A stretch of DNA of 51,480 nt from Oscillospiraceae bacterium (lineage in GTDB: Bacteria > Bacillota > Clostridia > Oscillospirales > Ruminococcaceae), in contig JAFZPP010000035.1 of assembly GCA_017550285.1 (NCBI GenBank), forward strand, positions 1 to 51,480. The letters are read 5' to 3'. The notes under the pieces were generated by a model. The model saw nothing but the letters and a program-made list of their open reading frames with translations, made no database searches and was not told where the DNA came from. Positions 8,100 to 15,629 of the stretch are shown here, one piece after another. Within the stretch, counting starts at the first letter, position 1. The number at the start of each line of letters is the position of its first letter. The position numbers and the translations under genes are program-made.

Positions 8100-8810
8100 T
8101 TATGACGGAACAACGAGTGTACCGACATTGTTGCCCATGCAGGCATCATAGATATTGTCCGGTCTGCTGAGATCGAAGACGAGCATGGTCGTCTTGTTGT
8201 CGCGGCAGAGTGCAGCAGCAGTTGCGTCCATGACGCCGAGCTGCTTGGTGACAACATCGGTAAAGGTCAGGGTATCGTATTTTTTGGCATCTGCAAACTT
8301 ATGCGGGTCCTTATCGTAAACGCCGTCAACCATAGTAGCCTTCATGAGAATATCGGCTTCGATTTCGGCAGCGCGGAGTGCCGCCGCAGTATCGGTCGAG
8401 AAGAAGGGGTTGCCGGTGCCGCAGCCGAAGATGACGACTCTGCCTTTTTCAAGGTGCCGGACGGCTCTGCCGCGGATATAGGGCTCTGCGACGCTTGCCA
8501 TCGTCAGCGCAGTCTGGACGCGCGTTTCCACGCCGAGCCCCTCGAGTGCATCTGCAAGTGCAAGTGCGTTCATCGCCGTAGCAAGCATACCGATGTGGTC
8601 GGCTCTGGTGCGGTCCATTGCACCGGAGGAGCGTCCGCGCCAGAAGTTTCCGCCGCCGACGACGATACCGACCTCAATGCCTGCTTCTGCGCAGCGCTGA
8701 ACGGTTTTGCAGATCGGCATGATCACATCGAAGTCAAGACCGGTTTTCTTGTCACCGGCGAGCGCTTCGCCGCTGAGCTTCAAAAGGACACGCTTGTATT
8801 TCAGTTCCAT
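8100..8810 (-). CDS. pyrH: UMP kinase
   Basis: PyrH phosphorylates UMP to UDP, feeding both RNA precursors and the UDP-sugars needed for peptidoglycan. The 236-residue protein belongs to the amino-acid kinase fold, with [12 protein letters not shown] at the N-terminus, [12 protein letters not shown] near residue 50, [12 protein letters not shown], and the C-terminal [20 protein letters not shown] nucleotide-binding segment. It is the first gene of the leftward operon, with GGAGG 9 bases before the ATG and a consensus promoter just upstream. Confidence 0.98.
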   Translation of the reverse strand: MELKYKRVLLKLSGEALAGDKKTGLDFDVIMPICKTVQRCAEAGIEVGIVVGGGNFWRGRSSGAMDRTRADHIGMLATAMNALALADALEGLGVETRVQTALTMASVAEPYIRGRAVRHLEKGRVVIFGCGTGNPFFSTDTAAALRAAEIEADILMKATMVDGVYDKDPHKFADAKKYDTLTFTDVVTKQLGVMDATAAALCRDNKTTMLVFDLSRPDNIYDACMGNNVGTLVVPS

Positions 8811-8846
8811 TGGATGATACCTCCGAAGTCAAAATATACAATATTT

Positions 8847-8875
8847 ATTATACACGATTTTTTTAATATTGTAAA
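8847..8875 (-). promoter_or_regulatory. Sigma-A-type promoter of the pyrH-ispG operon
   Basis: On the minus strand TTTACA (8875-8870) and TATAAT (8852-8847) are separated by exactly 17 bp, giving a start site about 30 bases upstream of the pyrH ATG. Confidence 0.85.
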
Positions 8876-8907
8876 GAGGTAACTTGAAAAAAACCGGATT
8901 TTTCTGT

Positions 8908-9152
8908 TTTTGCCCACCGCACAGGGTGCGGCTCCGATTCTGCACCGAAAGAAAAACCATGAGATAACAGGTCAATACTCGTCTTTTGTACGCGGTCAAG
9001 CGCCTGACTATAAGCGTTGCAAGGGCTGCGCCTGTTCGGGCGGCGGCGGGCATCAATGGGCAGCATTATGATCGTAAAGGAGCGAAACAGCGCATGCCGA
9101 CGGCTTCGCAAACAATGCGCTTTAGAAGATGGAGGCGGGGACTGCCCGCCTG
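8908..9152. repeat. Direct repeat, copy 1 (about 245 bp)
   Basis: Bases 8908-9152 and 9238-9489 match closely at an offset of 330-337 bp. The 220-bp core starting ccgattctgcaccg is nearly identical, with about one single-base insertion. Each copy ends with the perfect hairpin GGCGGGgactGCCCGCC. Both copies are in the same orientation and no transposase or coding content is seen, so this looks like a non-coding repeat or a non-autonomous element. Confidence 0.85.
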
Positions 9153-9237
9153 CCCATTGCTGCCCATGCTTTGACATAAGCTGTATTTCTGTACCTGCGA
9201 ATGCCCTTGCTGCACCGCGGACGAAAAATCACTGCCT

Positions 9238-9489
9238 TTTCCTGCCCGCCGCGCAGGCAGTGCCCGCAGCCGATTCTGCACCGAAAGAAAAACCATGAGA
9301 TAACAGGTCAATACTTGTCTTTTGTACGCGGGCAAGCGCCTGACTATAAGCGTTGCAAGGGCTGCGCCTGTTCGGGCGGCGGCGGGCATCAATGGGCAGC
9401 ATTATGATCGTAAAGGAGCGAAGCAGGCGCATACTGACGGTTTCGCAAACAATGCGCTTTAGAAAATGGAGGCGGGGACTGCCCGCCCG
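9238..9489. repeat. Direct repeat, copy 2 (about 250 bp)
   Basis: Second copy of the element at 8908-9152. The extra base falls near 9425 (gcaggcgcat versus acagcgcat). The 85 bp between the copies is unrelated sequence. Confidence 0.85.
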
Positions 9490-9862
9490 CTGGAATATGT
9501 AGAGCGAATGTTCGGCTTTTAGCATTGAAACACTATATCTTGTGTTCTGCTCGCTGAATATCCACAGGATATAGCACACGCGAAAATACGACGAAAATTC
9601 GGCGAAACGACGAAAAATAAACATTTTTCGGATGCATAATGTAGCGCATTTCATCATAAACTATTTACGGGTATGTGCATTTTTTTACGCAGCTGCGCCA
9701 AAAATGCCTTCTTTCGCTGCGCTGTCTGCCGGATGCTTTCACATACGAAATTGTCCGGCGAAGATTTGAAAAAACACGCAGATACGTCGATAGCAGATTG
9801 ACGAAACACTTGTTTTATTTCCGCGAAATCGGCTTCGGACCGATTTTTTTGAAAATATGCTA

Positions 9863-9891
9863 TTGACTTTATGAATAGATTGTTATATAAT
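9863..9891 (+). promoter_or_regulatory. Promoter of the dcw cluster (mraZ)
   Basis: TTGACT (9863-9868), a 17-bp spacer, and TATAAT (9886-9891). It lies about 280 bp upstream of the mraZ start, so the transcript should carry a long 5' leader. Confidence 0.85.
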
Positions 9892-10035
9892 ATGTTCAGG
9901 GAGTAAAAGGCGGTCGAAGCACAGTGAGTGTCAGTAAAAGGCAGCCAGTGTGATTCGGGTTATAAAAATAAACGCCGGCTCCGGAAATAAACAAACAAAA
10001 CGTGTGGAACAAAAGTAAGAAGGCAGCAGGACGAC

Positions 10036-10108
10036 GGTACCGTCCGCTGGGTACCGATGCTCCGAAGCATACAAGGTGACGCCTGATGCAAACAGAAAGA
10101 ATCAGGCG
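10036..10108 (+). promoter_or_regulatory. Structured 5' leader of mraZ (three tandem hairpins)
   Basis: Three hairpins follow each other in the long mraZ leader: GGTACC (10036-10041) with GGTACC (10050-10055); ATGCT/AGCAT (10057-10070); and CGCCTGAT (10080-10087) with ATCAGGCG (10101-10108) around an A-rich loop. No T-run follows the last one that would make a strong terminator. The role is unknown. Confidence 0.5.
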
Positions 10109-10174
10109 GCTTTGTATTCTCCGGAGCCGGTTCAGGGGTGTCTCCTGCCGCAAACGCGAAAGGAGGCGCTGATC

Positions 10175-10663
10175 ATGGGACAGACTTGCATGTCAGGAAG
10201 GCAGACTGTTCAGCTCGATCAGCGCAACCGCATCAGCTACCCGGTCAGTTACAGAAATGCAATCGGCGATATCCTTTTTATCTCGCCCGATCAGCGCAGC
10301 AGAGGTTATCTCGTCATGCGCTCGAAGGAGGGCTATGAGAAGGAGCTCGACCGGATTGAACAGGAATGTACCGAACAGGGCGACGACCGCGAAGAAATTG
10401 AGGACGCACGCCGCGATTTCGCAGGCGCTACGCAGAATCCCGTTCCGGACAAGAATAACCGCATCACGCTGAATAAGGAGCTCATTGAATATGCAGACCT
10501 GAAAGGCGCTGTTGTGATTATCGGTATCGGCGAATATGCCGAAATCTGGGATGCGGACAGGCTGAAAGCGTATGAGGAGGAGCGCGCACGCCTGAAGGCA
10601 GCAAAACGTGCCAAGAAGGATGCAGAAAAGCGTGCGAAGATGGCAGCAGAGGAAGAGGCATAA
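10175..10663 (+). CDS. mraZ: MraZ-like transcriptional regulator of the dcw cluster
   Basis: MraZ is a DNA-binding protein of the AbrB/SpoVT fold that binds repeats in its own promoter and tunes dcw expression. The 162-residue product has two MraZ-type half domains: VQLDQRNRISYPVSYRNAIG (about residues 11-30) and PDKNNRITLNKELIEYADLKG (about 90-110). They are joined by a charged helix and followed by a long K/E/R-rich helix (130-162) beyond the usual MraZ length of about 140. Similarity to textbook MraZ is weak, so the call leans on position immediately before rsmH. The start at 10175 has AAAGGAGG 8 bases upstream; an in-frame ATG at 10076 has no such site and falls in the leader hairpins. 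Confidence 0.78.
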   Translation: MGQTCMSGRQTVQLDQRNRISYPVSYRNAIGDILFISPDQRSRGYLVMRSKEGYEKELDRIEQECTEQGDDREEIEDARRDFAGATQNPVPDKNNRITLNKELIEYADLKGAVVIIGIGEYAEIWDADRLKAYEEERARLKAAKRAKKDAEKRAKMAAEEEA

Positions 10664-10666
10664 GAT

Positions 10667-11596
10667 ATGTCCGAAAACACAGTCTATCATGTGCCTGTCA
10701 TGCTGGAGGAGGTACTCAGCGACCTGAATATCAAGCCCGATGGTGTGTATTTGGACGGCACCTGCGGCGGAGCGAATCATTCGTATGCGATTGCGGCAAA
10801 ACTCACGTGCGGCGGACAGTTGTACGCGATGGATCAGGATCCGGATGCGATTGCAGAGGCGACTGTGCGGCTCGCCGGAATGCCGGCGGTAATCGTGCAC
10901 GCGAACTTCACGGAGCTGGGAAAGGTACTGGCAGAGCATCATACGAAAGCAGACGGAATTCTGCTTGATCTCGGAGTCAGCAGCCATGAGCTGGACGAAG
11001 GGTCACGGGGCTTTTCCTATCATCAGGATGCACCGCTCGACATGCGCATGTCACAGACGGGACGGACAGCCGCCGATCTGGTGAATACGCTGACGGAACG
11101 GGAGCTCAGTGATATCATCTTTCGTTACGGAGAAGAAAAATTCTCTCGTCAGATCGCTGCGCAGATTGTTGCAGCACGAGAGCAGAAACCCATTGAAACC
11201 ACACTGGAACTTGCCGAGCTCATTAAAAAGGGCGTACCGGCAAAAGTAAGACGCGAAAAGAATCCCTGCAAAAAGACGTTTCAGGCAATCCGCATTGCGG
11301 TGAATGATGAACTGAACTGTCTGACCTCCGCACTGGATACGGCGTTTGATGCGCTGAAGCCGGGCGGCAGACTGGTCATTCTGACATTCCACAGCCTTGA
11401 GGACAGAATCGTCAAGCAGGCATTCGCAAAACGGTGTACCGGATGTACCTGTCCGCCGGAGTTTCCTGTCTGCGTATGCGGCAGAAAGCCCGAAGGCAGA
11501 CTCCTGCACCGCAAGCCGCTGACAGCATCCGCTGAGGAGCTCGCACGCAATCCGCGGTCTCACAGCGCAAAGCTGCGCAGCATCGAAAAAATCTGA
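10667..11596 (+). CDS. rsmH: 16S rRNA (cytosine-1402-N4) methyltransferase
   Basis: RsmH (MraW) methylates N4 of C1402 in the ribosomal P site using S-adenosylmethionine. The 309-residue protein has HVPVMLEEVL at the N-terminus, the SAM motif YLDGTCGGANHS (about 28-39), DGILLDLGVSSHELD (about 96-110), PLDMRM, and the C-terminal LTFHSLEDRIVKQ and NPRSHSAKLR blocks. Its ATG comes 3 bp after the mraZ stop, with the ribosome site inside the end of mraZ, so the two are coupled. Confidence 0.98.
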   Translation: MSENTVYHVPVMLEEVLSDLNIKPDGVYLDGTCGGANHSYAIAAKLTCGGQLYAMDQDPDAIAEATVRLAGMPAVIVHANFTELGKVLAEHHTKADGILLDLGVSSHELDEGSRGFSYHQDAPLDMRMSQTGRTAADLVNTLTERELSDIIFRYGEEKFSRQIAAQIVAAREQKPIETTLELAELIKKGVPAKVRREKNPCKKTFQAIRIAVNDELNCLTSALDTAFDALKPGGRLVILTFHSLEDRIVKQAFAKRCTGCTCPPEFPVCVCGRKPEGRLLHRKPLTASAEELARNPRSHSAKLRSIEKI

Positions 11597-11738
11597 GTGC
11601 GGCAGAATATCCGCACAGCATCAGAGGAAACGGAAGACACAACACGATAAACGAACGAAAGACCTGTTTTCCGCAGGGATGCGGAAACTTACCGATAAGA
11701 AGAACAGCACAAAACGAGTGTGACCTTTATGCTGCGGG

Positions 11739-11770
11739 GACCGGCTGAGATAAAAACAAACCAGCCGGTC
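11739..11770 (+). promoter_or_regulatory. Strong hairpin in the rsmH-ftsL gap
   Basis: GACCGGCTG (11739-11747) pairs perfectly with CAGCCGGTC (11762-11770) around a 14-nt A-rich loop. No T-run follows, so it is not a typical terminator. It lies 38 bases before the ftsL start, and may be an RNA-processing or stability element. Confidence 0.6.
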
Positions 11771-11808
11771 GGCGCGGCGCACAGCAAATGCCATGGGAGG
11801 TGACCTCG

Positions 11809-12717
11809 GTGGCAGAAGACTTCGTGACGCATTTTACCAATCTGACAGCGTCATTCTCCGAAGGAGAAGATCACCTGAGCGCTGAGGAGCGCCGGCTGAT
11901 GTCGCTGCGGAATTTTGCGATGAGCAAGGCTTCAAAAGCCCGTAAGAAACGAAAGAAGCAGCGGACGGAACCGCAGTCGGGAAAGATGACCGATGCGGAA
12001 CGCCGTTCGAGAGAGCAGGAACGCATCCGCGAGGAACGTGAAACGAGAAGCGCACGTTCCGAGGAGAACCGCCGTCAGGCGGGGATCGGCGGAGGCGAAG
12101 CACCGGCTCCGAATCCCGATCCGAAGCGCGGAAAACAAAAAGCGCCGGAGAAGGAATCCCGAAAGGCTGCGCCGGATCCGGCAGAGGCGGAGATCGACAT
12201 TGAGATCCCGACCGAGAAAAAGCCGGAGCGCACAAAGCAGCCCGTGGTCAAATCAAAGAAAACAAAGAGAACAAAACAACAATCCGAAACGCAGACCCGC
12301 GCAACTTCTGCTGCCCGCTATTCCAAGTCCGGTGCGCCCGAGCGTCCGAACAGGATCACGACCGGCGGCGCCGTGACACTCGGCATCCTCACAGGCGTTC
12401 TGATCGGCACGGTAATATACGGCCGTGTGCAGACGAATGAGATATATACGGAAATTGCAGAATTACAGACGGAATATGACGATCTGACGGCACGAAATAT
12501 CAGTATGAAATCTGAAATGGAAGGCAAGATGACCGTCAAGAAAATCGAGGAATATGCAGAGGACGTCCTCGGACTCCGCCCTCTGAACCAGTCGCAGATT
12601 GAGTACATTCAGCTGCAAACGGAAGATGAGGTCACGGTCTCCGAGCCGGAGAGCAACTTTTTCGTGACGGTCAATGACTACCTCGTGAGCATCTGGGAAT
12701 TTTTGCGCGGAAAGTAA
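11809..12717 (+). CDS. FtsL/DivIC-like septum protein with a long basic cytoplasmic tail
   Basis: FtsL-type proteins are single-pass division proteins that form a complex with DivIB (FtsQ) and DivIC and activate FtsW and PBP2B. This 302-residue protein has about 184 N-terminal residues rich in Lys, Arg, Glu, Pro and Ala, probably disordered. One membrane helix follows (AVTLGILTGVLIGTVIYG, about 188-205), then a coiled coil (206-245) and the motif AEDVLGLRPLNQSQIEYIQL typical of FtsL/DivIC. Usual family members are about 100-130 residues, so the tail is exceptional. A GTG start at 11809 is chosen for GGGAGG 8 bases upstream; the ATG at 11788 precedes that ribosome site. Confidence 0.85.
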   Translation: MAEDFVTHFTNLTASFSEGEDHLSAEERRLMSLRNFAMSKASKARKKRKKQRTEPQSGKMTDAERRSREQERIREERETRSARSEENRRQAGIGGGEAPAPNPDPKRGKQKAPEKESRKAAPDPAEAEIDIEIPTEKKPERTKQPVVKSKKTKRTKQQSETQTRATSAARYSKSGAPERPNRITTGGAVTLGILTGVLIGTVIYGRVQTNEIYTEIAELQTEYDDLTARNISMKSEMEGKMTVKKIEEYAEDVLGLRPLNQSQIEYIQLQTEDEVTVSEPESNFFVTVNDYLVSIWEFLRGK

Positions 12718-13094
12718 CATAGAAATAAATAAAAGCGCCGAAGGCAGAGACTGCTGCCGGAGGCGGGGCTTGCATAGATAAAAAATACAGGTCAAATTCA
12801 AGATGTGTAGAACAAAGGAAACGGAGCGGCAATGCCGGAAGGATGTGGAACGAAATTTATTCTGCATCGGCAGCGGCGGTACCTTGTACCGCTGCATGGC
12901 TCCGCACTGTATAGCGAACAACAGGCGAGCAGACTGTGTGCAACCAGATCCTCTGCATACAGGGTACGGACGGCTTATGGGGTGCCGCCGTACCGGCGCT
13001 GCTTTCCTGTCATGATCTCAGGCGGGGCAGAAATTGTGCTCCGCCTTTTTCTTTCGGCAGAGCAGGAGAAAGCATCCGGAAAGGGGTGAGAGAT
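12718..13094 (+). other. 377-base leader before the PBP gene
   Basis: No coding region is seen. The gap has a strong hairpin at 12870-12895 (GCAGC...GGTAC-CTT-GTACC-GCTGC) and a terminator-like structure at 13020-13050. A pyrimidine-rich CCGCC stretch upstream (near 12985) could pair with the 5' arm of the terminator and act as an antiterminator. An open frame running in from 12936 crosses the terminator and lacks a ribosome site. Confidence 0.55.
13020..13050 (+). terminator. Terminator-like hairpin (candidate attenuator) upstream of the PBP gene
   Basis: AGGCGGGGC (13020-13028) pairs with GCTCCGCCT (13038-13046) and is followed by a run of five T. It sits inside the dcw cluster 45 bases before the PBP start, so complete termination would cut off the downstream genes; partial readthrough or attenuation is more likely. 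Confidence 0.7.
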
Positions 13095-15506
13095 ATGCCG
13101 GATCAGACGGAAAAGCATGCGCGCGGCAAAATTACCGCGTCGAAAAAACAGGTATGGAAGCGAGGATACCGTTCGCAGGGCCCCTCGACCAGCATGAAGG
13201 TCCGGACGAATATTGTTGTGCAGACGATTGTCCTGCTTGCAGCAGCCGGCTTGATCGTCAATCTTGCGCATATTATGCTCTTCCAGCACGACAAATATAC
13301 CGATATGGCGAATTCGCGTCAGTTCGGCACGATCACGTTGCCTGCGGCGCGCGGCACGATTTATGATGCAAACGGCGGCGTCGTGGCGCAGAGCGCGACC
13401 GTCTATAAAATCTTCCTTGACCCGGGACTTTTCCGCAAGGAAATGGAGCTTGTTGAGAAACGCAATGAGGAGCTCCGGACCGCTGCCGAACGGGAGGAGG
13501 AAAAGGGCGACGCCGTCAAGCCGGATATTGTCGATCCGGCGGATGTCCGTGCGCAGCTGATCAAGTATCTTGCCGAGATTCTTGAGGAGCCGGAAAGCAA
13601 GATCACCGAAGCGTTTGACAAGCAGAATAACTACGTTGTCCTGAAAGAACAGGTTGAAAAGAGCCGCGCAGACCGCATCCTCGAATTTATCGGCGATATT
13701 CATGTACCGGGCAGTGCGCGGAAAATCTCGCTCTCCTCGGTCCGGCGCGAATCCGATACCAAGCGCTATTATCCGCAGAATGAGCTCGCCGCATCGGTCA
13801 TCGGCTTTACAAATAAGGAAGGCAGAGGCTTTTACGGCGTCGAGAAGAAATATGACGAATATCTCTCCGGCATCGACGGGCGGAACGTCACCGCGCGCGA
13901 TGCAAACGGAAACGATATGCCGTACCGCTATTCCAAGACCTATCCTGCACAGGACGGCGACGATGTCTATCTGACGATTGACATGACGCTGCAAACCTAT
14001 CTCGAAAGCGAACTGACCGAAATGGTCAATCAGTTCCAGATTGCAAAGCGTGCCTGCGGCGTGATGCTCAACGCAAAGACCGGCGCTGTCATGGCAATGG
14101 CAAGTGTCGGCGGCTTCGATGCAAATAAACCGTATGAAATCTTTGACAAAGAGACTGCCGCAAGGATCAAGAACATCCGCAATGAGGAAGAACAGACCAA
14201 GGCACGCAATGAAGCATGGGAGACGCAGTGGAAAAATAAATGTGTTTCCGAGATTTATGTTCCCGGTTCGGTATTCAAGGTCTTTACGGCAAGCGCCGGA
14301 CTGGAAGAAAATGTCATTGATTACTATAATTACAGATATACCTGCACAGGCTCGATCATCCCCTATGAGGGTGAGAAGCCGATCGGCTGTACTGGCGTGC
14401 ACGGGACACAGACCTTTGAGCTGATTCTCAGAAACTCCTGCAACCCTGCGTTTATCTCGATCGGACAGACGCTCGGCAGGACCATGTTCTGCCGGTATTT
14501 TGAGACATTCGGTCTGGCAGAAAAGACCGGCATCGACCTGCCGGGTGAAACAAAATCCTATTCCAGACTGGATGACATGGGACCGGTTGACCTTGCCGCG
14601 AGTGCTTACGGTCAGCGCAATTCCCTGACGCCGATTGAAATGGTCACGGGATATGCGGCGGTCGTCAACGGCGGCTATCTGCTCCAGCCTTATGTTGTCA
14701 GCAAGGTTGTTGATCAGCAGGGGAATGTGGTGCTCTCCAATGACAAGACGGTGCGCCGTCAGGTCATCTCCGAGGAGACTTCCGCCGAGATGCGCAGAGC
14801 ACTGCAAACGGTTGTTGACGGCAACCACGGCGGAAACGCATACATCAAGGGCTACAAGATCGGCGGTAAATCCGGTACGTCCCAGAAGCTGGAAAACATG
14901 GTCGATGCAGCGAAGGCGGAATATGTTGCTTCCTACTGCTGCTTCACGCCCGCGGACGATCCGGAGATCGTGCTGCTGATTATGGCGGATGAGCCGAACA
15001 AGAATATCTCCTACTACGGCGCAACGGTCGTCGTGCCGTATTCGCGCCGCGTACTCGAAAAGGCGCTGCCGTATCTCGGCATTTATCCGGAATATTCCGA
15101 GGAGGAGGAGGCACACAAGGACGTCAGCGTTCCTTTGCTGATTGACACGCCGACTGCCTCTGCAATCGACAAGCTCGAGGATTACGGTCTGAATTATGAA
15201 ATCGTCGGCGAGGGCTCGACCGTCCTCGAACAGATGCCTGCGACCGGTACGCCGGTTGCCAAGGGCGGTACGGTCGTGCTCTATACGAGAAAGATGACCC
15301 CGACACCGGTGACGGTGCCGAATGTGGTCGGCTGTACGCTTGCCGAGGCGAATCAGATTCTCACGGAGGCAAAGCTCAATTATGTCTCCAAGGGTTCTCT
15401 GCATCAGGATGCAAGAGTGCTGATGCAAAGCGAGCCCTACGGCAAAACGGTGAAGCCGTGGACCGTCATCACGCTCGATGTCGGCTACGACGAGGATGCC
15501 GGTTAA
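13095..15506 (+). CDS. Class B penicillin-binding protein with PASTA domains (PBP2B/SpoVD type)
   Basis: This is the monofunctional septal transpeptidase partner of FtsW. The 803-residue protein has a short basic cytoplasmic tail, one membrane anchor (NIVVQTIVLLAAAGLIVNLAHI, about 39-60), and a dimerisation domain (FGTITLPAARGTIYDANG and following). The transpeptidase domain has SVFK (Ser392, Lys395), SCN (448-450) and KSGT (592-595), and two C-terminal PASTA domains follow (about 676-735 and 736-800), which may sense muropeptides. The start at 13095 has AAGGGGTGAG just upstream. Whether it is vegetative PBP2B or the sporulation form SpoVD cannot be settled from sequence; its dcw location before murE fits either. 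Confidence 0.95.
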   Translation: MPDQTEKHARGKITASKKQVWKRGYRSQGPSTSMKVRTNIVVQTIVLLAAAGLIVNLAHIMLFQHDKYTDMANSRQFGTITLPAARGTIYDANGGVVAQSATVYKIFLDPGLFRKEMELVEKRNEELRTAAEREEEKGDAVKPDIVDPADVRAQLIKYLAEILEEPESKITEAFDKQNNYVVLKEQVEKSRADRILEFIGDIHVPGSARKISLSSVRRESDTKRYYPQNELAASVIGFTNKEGRGFYGVEKKYDEYLSGIDGRNVTARDANGNDMPYRYSKTYPAQDGDDVYLTIDMTLQTYLESELTEMVNQFQIAKRACGVMLNAKTGAVMAMASVGGFDANKPYEIFDKETAARIKNIRNEEEQTKARNEAWETQWKNKCVSEIYVPGSVFKVFTASAGLEENVIDYYNYRYTCTGSIIPYEGEKPIGCTGVHGTQTFELILRNSCNPAFISIGQTLGRTMFCRYFETFGLAEKTGIDLPGETKSYSRLDDMGPVDLAASAYGQRNSLTPIEMVTGYAAVVNGGYLLQPYVVSKVVDQQGNVVLSNDKTVRRQVISEETSAEMRRALQTVVDGNHGGNAYIKGYKIGGKSGTSQKLENMVDAAKAEYVASYCCFTPADDPEIVLLIMADEPNKNISYYGATVVVPYSRRVLEKALPYLGIYPEYSEEEEAHKDVSVPLLIDTPTASAIDKLEDYGLNYEIVGEGSTVLEQMPATGTPVAKGGTVVLYTRKMTPTPVTVPNVVGCTLAEANQILTEAKLNYVSKGSLHQDARVLMQSEPYGKTVKPWTVITLDVGYDEDAG

Positions 15507-15537
15507 CCAGCGAACTTCGCTCAATCCTTTCGTTCCT

Positions 15538-15567
15538 GCCGGACGGTGTTCCTGATTGCCGTCCGGC
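15538..15567 (+). promoter_or_regulatory. Strong hairpin in the PBP-murE gap
   Basis: GCCGGACGG (15538-15546) pairs perfectly with CCGTCCGGC (15559-15567) around a 12-nt loop, without a following T-run. It is the third such structure between dcw genes. Confidence 0.6.
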
Positions 15568-15629
15568 GGGACAACTGCAACAGGAACCTGAGCTGATACA
15601 GAATGATATGCCAAAATGGGGAGAATACC

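Larger units (their letters stand above)
8881..9862. other. Non-coding spacer between the two divergent operons
   Basis: About 1 kb between the pyrH promoter and the mraZ promoter. It holds the 245-bp direct repeat listed separately and then an A/T-richer stretch (9500-9860). Short open frames here lack ribosome sites or recognisable protein content, and those inside the repeat simply mirror each other. No credible gene is seen. Confidence 0.7.

Noticed and set aside
8829-9392. Two similar minus-strand open frames in the repeat region
   Set aside because: They resemble each other only because the DNA repeat is duplicated; start context is poor and composition is not protein-like.
9675-9866. 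63-codon open frame upstream of the mraZ promoter
   Set aside because: No ribosome site, no similarity to any family, and it runs into the promoter.
10036-10120. T-box riboswitch in the mraZ leader (GGTACC motifs)
   Set aside because: GGTACC resembles part of the T-box sequence, but no specifier stem, no full T-box and no strong terminator are present, and the gene is not a tRNA-linked function.
12936-13094. Extension of the PBP to an ATG at 12936
   Set aside because: The extension would run through a terminator hairpin and lacks a ribosome site; the ATG at 13095 has one and gives a normal N-terminus.
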